Origin: Eudoraea sp.
GTDB lineage: Bacteria > Bacteroidota > Bacteroidia > Flavobacteriales > Flavobacteriaceae
NCBI GenBank assembly: GCA_024642325.1
Contig: JAHEBI010000054.1
Coordinates: forward strand, 1 to 9,815
Direction of reading: 5' to 3'
DNA: 9,815 nt
The notes below the pieces were generated by a model. It searched no databases. It worked only from the letters and a program-made list of their open reading frames with translations, and was not told where the DNA came from. Below, in pieces: positions 6,213 to 9,815 of this stretch (within the stretch, counting starts at the first letter, position 1; each line of letters starts with the position of its first letter). The translations under genes were made by a program, and so were the position numbers.

Positions 6213-7435
6213 AAATCTTTCTTTTTTAGAGTAATCACAGTGATTTCCGGGTAGATACCAACTCTTCCCGGGTAGCCTAAAAATCCAAATCCCCTGTTGA
6301 CATTTATAAATTCCCCCAGTTCTTCATAGATACCGGCCCAATATTTATATCTCCATTTCACCGGGCTCCATTTAACCCATCCCGGGATTTCTATCCCAAA
6401 CTGCATCCCATGTGTATGACCACTAAGTGTAAGGTGATAATGATAATCATCCTTTAATACGACATCCTCCCAATGAGACGGATCATGGCTCAATAGAATT
6501 TTAAAATCATCTTTACCTATTTCAGAAGCTGCTTTTTTTAAGTCCCCAGACCTTCTAAAACCTCCTCTTCCCCAATTTTCCACTCCAATTACGGCCAGTT
6601 TATCTTCCGCTTTTTCAAGGTACCTACTCTCGTTAAGCAAGAGCTCAAAACCCATTTCCTTTTGCATAAGTTTTAGATCATCCAAATTTTTCATCTTATC
6701 CTCTTCAGTATCCCAGGTGACATAATCCCCGTAATCATGGTTTCCCAGGATTGAATATTTCCCGTCTACTGCGCTCAAACTAGAAAACAATTCAGCCCAT
6801 GGCCTCATTTCCTCTGCTTTATTGTTTACCATATCTCCTGTAAAGAAAATAACATCACTCCTCTGCTTATTGATCAGATCAACGGCATATTCAATTTTTT
6901 TTCTGTTGTCAAAACTTCCACTGTGAATATCCGATATTTGAGTAATCTGATATCCATCAAATGCAGGAGGAAGGTCTTCAAATTCCATTTTGTATTTCAA
7001 GACCTTAAAATTGTATTTACCCCTATACATGCCATAAAGTAATGCCCCAAAAGGAACTGCTGCGATACCCATGGCTATAAGGCTTAAAAACCTCCTTCTC
7101 TCCGGAAGGCTGAACTCCCTGGCAGTACCATAATATTTCTGGTACCCTCCCGCAAAAACTCTGAAAATATCTTCAGAAAAAAGAAAAATAATGGTGATAA
7201 TTTTAAAAGTAAGGATGGCTGCCAAAAACCCAAACGCATAACTTTTAGGCCTGCTTAAAACCCTGCCGGCAGTTTCGCCCCAGGTAAATTGAAAAATAAA
7301 ATTACCAAGTACAATTAAAGATATGGCGGCAAAAACAAAGTAAACCCAGGGGAATCTGGTAACGGTCTTCAGAGCTTGTAAGCTATAGAAACCCAGGATA
7401 AGATAAATTATAATAAAAACAATCCAGCGCAGCAT
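6206..7435 (-). CDS. membrane-anchored calcineurin-like metallophosphoesterase (YkuE/YaeI type)
   Basis: A 409-residue protein. Three hydrophobic helices at about 4-22, 29-50 and 67-86 and a fourth at about 117-135 anchor it in the membrane; the catalytic domain follows. All metallophosphoesterase blocks are present: D-I-H (169-171), G-D-M-V-N (200-204), G-N-H-D (231-234), S-H-D-P (316-319) and G-H-T-H-G (339-343). These ligands bind a two-metal centre that hydrolyses phosphoesters or pyrophosphates. The helices-then-phosphatase layout matches the YkuE/YaeI group, which includes the Chlamydia UDP-2,3-diacylglucosamine hydrolase LpxG; the actual substrate cannot be read from the sequence. R-R-R-F-L-S-L at 113-119, just before the fourth helix, resembles a Tat motif but is internal and is more likely a positive-inside anchor. 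An exact -7 box stands 12 bases before the ATG. cutC lies upstream on the same strand, 55 bases away, so read-through transcription is possible. Confidence 0.88.
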   Translation of the reverse strand: MLRWIVFIIIYLILGFYSLQALKTVTRFPWVYFVFAAISLIVLGNFIFQFTWGETAGRVLSRPKSYAFGFLAAILTFKIITIIFLFSEDIFRVFAGGYQKYYGTAREFSLPERRRFLSLIAMGIAAVPFGALLYGMYRGKYNFKVLKYKMEFEDLPPAFDGYQITQISDIHSGSFDNRKKIEYAVDLINKQRSDVIFFTGDMVNNKAEEMRPWAELFSSLSAVDGKYSILGNHDYGDYVTWDTEEDKMKNLDDLKLMQKEMGFELLLNESRYLEKAEDKLAVIGVENWGRGGFRRSGDLKKAASEIGKDDFKILLSHDPSHWEDVVLKDDYHYHLTLSGHTHGMQFGIEIPGWVKWSPVKWRYKYWAGIYEELGEFINVNRGFGFLGYPGRVGIYPEITVITLKKKDLT

Positions 7436-7447
7436 ATGTTTTTTTTA

Positions 7448-7455
7448 CAAATATA
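7448..7455 (-). promoter_or_regulatory. -7 promoter box of the metallophosphoesterase gene
   Basis: The minus strand reads TATATTTG, an exact TAnnTTTG box. No TTTG is found 17-19 bases upstream. The next 12 bases (mostly A) lead straight into the ATG at 7435, so the transcript would have a leader of only about 8 bases. Confidence 0.5.
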
Positions 7456-7490
7456 TTTCATTAGCGGGGTATCGCTTTACATCTTTGCCT

Positions 7491-8213
7491 TTATTTAACG
7501 CTTTGGATTAATGCCCGAATAATCTCCGGATCAGTTATGGCCATTTCATCATCACGGAGATAAGATGGGTTATTCATTGAAATATCAGGTTTTTTATCAA
7601 GTGTTTTACTAAATTTTATGCCCGACAGGTGTATGGCTTCAAATCCATTATTTTTAAAAAATATTGCATTGTGTTCACGTATTCCACCACCGGGCATGAT
7701 CACGCATTTTTCAGCTTTATTCTTCCATATGGTCAGATTATTTATGGCCTTTTCTGCCGATTGCTCCCCTCCTGAAGTTAAAATACAATCTACCCCCAAA
7801 TCCTCGAGCTCCATCAGCGTTTGAACAGGATCCGTAACCCAGTCAAATGCCCTGTGAAAAGTAAAGTGTAAATCTCCTGCTTCAATTACCAGCTCTCTGG
7901 TCCGTTTCCTGTCCAGGGTACCATCAGAATGCAAAACTCCTGAAACTATTCCGGAAACACCAAGATCTGTGCAGAGCGCAATATTTGCTTTCATGATCTG
8001 AATTTCGTCTCTGGAGTATGTGAAATCTCCGCTTCGCGGCCTAATCAGAACATGAATGGGAATACGAAGCTTTTCCGTGACCTGCTTAATCAAACCGTAA
8101 GACGGTGTTATACCTCCCACAGCTAATTCTGCACAGAGCTCAATCCTGTCCGCCCCGGCATTCTCTGCATTGATGGCAGATTGATAGGAATTAGCACATA
8201 CTTCAATGATCAT
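7491..8213 (-). CDS. cutC: CutC family protein
   Basis: A 240-residue TIM-barrel protein of the usual CutC length, with no signal peptide. Family blocks are visible in order: I-E-V-C-A-N-S (3-9), G-A-D-R-I-E-L-C (20-27), G-G-I-T-P-S-Y-G (33-40), H-V-L-I-R-P-R-S-G-D-F-T-Y-S (54-67), F-H-R-A-F-D (119-124), L-T-S-G-G (145-149) and P-G-G-G-I (174-178). The cysteines are C6, C27, C81, C143 and C170. The family is named for copper homeostasis, and human CUTC binds Cu(I). In E. coli the cutC copper phenotype has been traced to the MicL small RNA within the gene, so a direct copper role for the protein is doubtful and its reaction is unknown. The gene is divergent from the glycosylasparaginase gene with 40 bases between starts. 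A possible -7 box (TATTTTTA, plus 8232-8239, one mismatch) lies in that gap. Confidence 0.92.
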   Translation of the reverse strand: MIIEVCANSYQSAINAENAGADRIELCAELAVGGITPSYGLIKQVTEKLRIPIHVLIRPRSGDFTYSRDEIQIMKANIALCTDLGVSGIVSGVLHSDGTLDRKRTRELVIEAGDLHFTFHRAFDWVTDPVQTLMELEDLGVDCILTSGGEQSAEKAINNLTIWKNKAEKCVIMPGGGIREHNAIFFKNNGFEAIHLSGIKFSKTLDKKPDISMNNPSYLRDDEMAITDPEIIRALIQSVK

Positions 8214-8253
8214 TTCTTATATTTAGTCCCATAAAAATAAGCAACCCAACCTC

Positions 8254-9237
8254 ATGAAACGCAGAAAATTTTTAAAAAATTCTTCCTTAAGTACAGCCGG
8301 AATCTTTTCCTCAGCCTTACTAACCTCCTGTGAAACTGACAAGAAACTTAAGCCTGTTACTGAAATCATCAAACCTATTGTCATTGCAACATGGGACGTG
8401 CCTAATGCCACTGATAAAGCCTGGCAGGTTCTAAGCAATACCGGTACTGCTTTAGATGCCGTTGAACAGGGTGTGATGATCGAAGAAGCGGATATAAACA
8501 ATCAATCTGTAGGGAAAGGTGGCAGACCCGACAGGGATGGCAACGTTACACTGGATGCCTGCATAATGGACAAAGACAGTAATTGCGGGGCTGTTGTTTA
8601 CCTTCAAAATATAGTCCATCCAATTTCGGTGGCCAGAAAGGTTATGGAAGACACTCCACATGTAATGCTTGCTGGAAAAGGCGCGGAATTATTTGCCTAC
8701 GAAAAGGGCTTTGAAAAGGAAAACTTACTTACCGAAAAGTCCAGGGCAGAATGGTTGGAATGGAAAAAAACTTCAAAGTATCAGCCTGTAATTAATATCG
8801 AAAATCACGATACTATTGGGATGCTGGCTATTGATGCTAATGGGGATATTGCAGGTGCCTGTACCACCAGCGGAATGGCATATAAAATTGGAGGCAGGGT
8901 CGGAGATTCCCCAATTATTGGAGCCGGATTATTTGTTGATAATGAAGTGGGCGGGGCTACCGCAACCGGTGTTGGTGAGGAAGTTGTTCGTACTGTGGGC
9001 AGCTTTCTTATAGTTGAATTGATGAGGCAGGGTAAAACACCTCAGGAGGCGTGCGAAGAAGGAGTTAAACGCATCATATCCAAAAACGGCGAGAAACCGG
9101 ATTTTCAAATTGGCTTTATAGCCATCAATAAAAAAGGGGAAACCGGAGGGTATTGTATACAACCCGGCTTTTCGTACAGGGTGTATTCCGAAAAGGGGCA
9201 TATAAATAAAACCGCGGGCAGTTATATAAGCAGTTAA
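8254..9237 (+). CDS. glycosylasparaginase (N4-(beta-N-acetylglucosaminyl)-L-asparaginase), Tat-type lipoprotein
   Basis: A 327-residue N-terminal-nucleophile hydrolase that cleaves the amide bond between GlcNAc and Asn in N-linked glycopeptides. The precursor self-cleaves before T187 (N-H-D-T-I-G-M, 184-190) to free the catalytic threonine. Using the bacterial enzyme's numbering as I remember it (T152, T170, R180, D183, T203, G204), every active-site residue is present at the same spacing: T187, T205, R215, D218, T238 and G239. W47 matches the substrate-binding Trp near the N-terminus. The signal is M-K-R-R-K-F-L-K with a twin arginine, then a hydrophobic stretch ending in L-T-S-C (23-26), a lipobox, so the protein should be a folded-export lipoprotein anchored at C26. 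The Elizabethkingia enzyme is known as a soluble periplasmic protein, so the anchor is a difference. A -7-like box TATATTTA (8218-8225, one mismatch) overlaps the start of cutC. Confidence 0.92.
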   Translation: MKRRKFLKNSSLSTAGIFSSALLTSCETDKKLKPVTEIIKPIVIATWDVPNATDKAWQVLSNTGTALDAVEQGVMIEEADINNQSVGKGGRPDRDGNVTLDACIMDKDSNCGAVVYLQNIVHPISVARKVMEDTPHVMLAGKGAELFAYEKGFEKENLLTEKSRAEWLEWKKTSKYQPVINIENHDTIGMLAIDANGDIAGACTTSGMAYKIGGRVGDSPIIGAGLFVDNEVGGATATGVGEEVVRTVGSFLIVELMRQGKTPQEACEEGVKRIISKNGEKPDFQIGFIAINKKGETGGYCIQPGFSYRVYSEKGHINKTAGSYISS

Positions 9238-9241
9238 ATAC

Positions 9242-9272
9242 TTTACAAAAGCACTTAAACTTTGTAGTTTTG
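9242..9272 (+). promoter_or_regulatory. Bacteroidota-type promoter of polA
   Basis: TAGTTTTG (9265-9272) is an exact TAnnTTTG -7 box. At the standard 19-base spacing the -33 position reads TTTA (9242-9245), three of four bases. Transcription would begin near 9276, about 19 bases before the polA ATG. The promoter starts right after the glycosylasparaginase stop codon, so polA need not depend on read-through. Confidence 0.65.
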
Positions 9273-9283
9273 GAATTCTACAA
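9262..9283. repeat. inverted repeat over the polA promoter
   Basis: TTGTAG (9262-9267) and CTACAA (9278-9283) form a 6-bp dyad with a 10-base centre, covering the -7 box and the expected transcription start. The geometry fits an operator for a dimeric repressor or a short 5' hairpin, but six base pairs can arise by chance. Confidence 0.3.
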
Positions 9284-9294
9284 GAACATGATAT

Positions 9295-9815
9295 ATGGCA
9301 GAACAGAAGCGACTTTTTTTATTAGATGCATATGCATTAATTTTTAGGGGGTATTATGCCCTGATAAAAAACCCCAGGATAAATTCCAAAGGAATGGACA
9401 CCACTGCGATCATGGGTTTTGTAAATTCCTTATTTGATGTCATAAAAAGGGAAAAGCCTGACCACCTTGCCGTCTGTTTCGATAAGGATGGCAGTACAGA
9501 GCGAACCGAATTATTTGCAGAATATAAGGCAAACCGGCTGGAGACCCCGGACGCCATTCGGGTAGCCGTACCAATAATTCAGGACATTCTTAAAGCCATG
9601 CATATTCCCTGTATAGAAGTATCCGGTTTGGAAGCCGATGACATTATTGGCACACTAGCCAAACAAGCCGAGAAAGAAGGTTACAAGGTATATATGGTAA
9701 CCCCCGACAAGGATTTCGGACAATTGGTATCAGAAAATATTTTTATGTACCGGCCTTCCCGTATGGGTAATGGAATTGAAATTTGGGGTATCCCAGAAAT
9801 ACAAAATCGATTTGG
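9295..9815 (+). CDS. polA: DNA polymerase I, N-terminal part (5' nuclease domain; runs off the window)
   Basis: The frame stays open from ATG 9295 to the right edge (173 full codons). The protein begins M-A-E-Q-K-R-L-F-L-L-D-A-Y-A-L-I-F-R-G-Y, a PolA start typical of Flavobacteriia. The 5'-to-3' exonuclease/flap nuclease domain is recognisable by its metal-binding acids: D11, D63 (C-F-D-K-D), E113, D115 and D116 (L-E-A-D-D), D138 and D140 (T-P-D-K-D). E-Y-K-A-N-R (76-81) and M-G-N-G-I-E-I-W-G (157-165) are also family text. The enzyme removes RNA primers and fills gaps in replication and repair; the proofreading and polymerase domains would lie beyond the window. The ATG at 9288 is in another frame; 9295 is the only sensible start. 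A dedicated promoter lies just upstream. Confidence 0.95.
   Translation, partial: MAEQKRLFLLDAYALIFRGYYALIKNPRINSKGMDTTAIMGFVNSLFDVIKREKPDHLAVCFDKDGSTERTELFAEYKANRLETPDAIRVAVPIIQDILKAMHIPCIEVSGLEADDIIGTLAKQAEKEGYKVYMVTPDKDFGQLVSENIFMYRPSRMGNGIEIWGIPEIQNRF

Noticed and set aside
6872..7100. R-R-R-F-L in the metallophosphoesterase as a Tat signal
   Set aside because: It sits at residue 113 after three membrane helices, so it is not an N-terminal export signal.
8929..9557. Minus-strand frames inside the glycosylasparaginase and polA genes
   Set aside because: They are shadows of strongly supported plus-strand genes.

Overview
The window looks like a piece of chromosome from the Bacteroidota, most likely class Flavobacteriia. 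Three things point there. Intergenic regions carry the Bacteroidota -7 promoter box (TAnnTTTG), with four exact matches. Shine-Dalgarno sequences are absent. The gene content is typical: a very large DUF2723/GT117 membrane protein, a PolA whose N-terminus reads MAEQKRLFLLDAYALIFRGY, and a glycosylasparaginase of the type first studied in Elizabethkingia (Flavobacterium) meningoseptica. I see no insertion sequence, integrase, CRISPR array, phage gene or recognisable defence operon, so this reads as ordinary core or near-core genome.

Left part (1-2416): the C-terminal end of a PfkB-type 6-phosphofructokinase is followed by about 540 bases without a convincing gene. That gap holds a very strong plus-strand intrinsic terminator and, just upstream of it, sequence that could fold as a small RNA. 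Next, on the minus strand, comes a member of the bacterial archaeo-eukaryotic release factor (baeRF) superfamily. A free-standing tRNA-Gln(UUG) gene follows, also on the minus strand, with its own consensus promoter and a perfect intrinsic terminator.

Middle part (2417-7435): a 1119-residue GT-C type membrane glycosyltransferase homologue (DUF2723/GT117, the TMEM260 family) lies on the plus strand. It converges on two minus-strand genes: a small thioredoxin-fold protein whose CxxC motif is replaced by N-E-Q-S and which has no cysteine at all, and a membrane-anchored calcineurin-like metallophosphoesterase. Each of these two has an exact -7 box only 12-14 bases before its start codon, which implies very short leaders.

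Right part (7491-9815): cutC (minus strand) and a lipoprotein-type glycosylasparaginase with a Tat-like signal (plus strand) are divergent, only 40 bases apart. The start of polA follows on the plus strand and runs off the window.

The genes do not form one obvious pathway. Two concern glycoproteins: the GT117 protein probably adds sugar to exported proteins, and the glycosylasparaginase cleaves the GlcNAc-Asn bond of N-linked glycopeptides. Two concern translation: the baeRF and tRNA-Gln. The items most worth a second look are the cysteine-free thioredoxin, the possible structured RNA ending in the 446-481 terminator, the baeRF, and the near-leaderless promoters.
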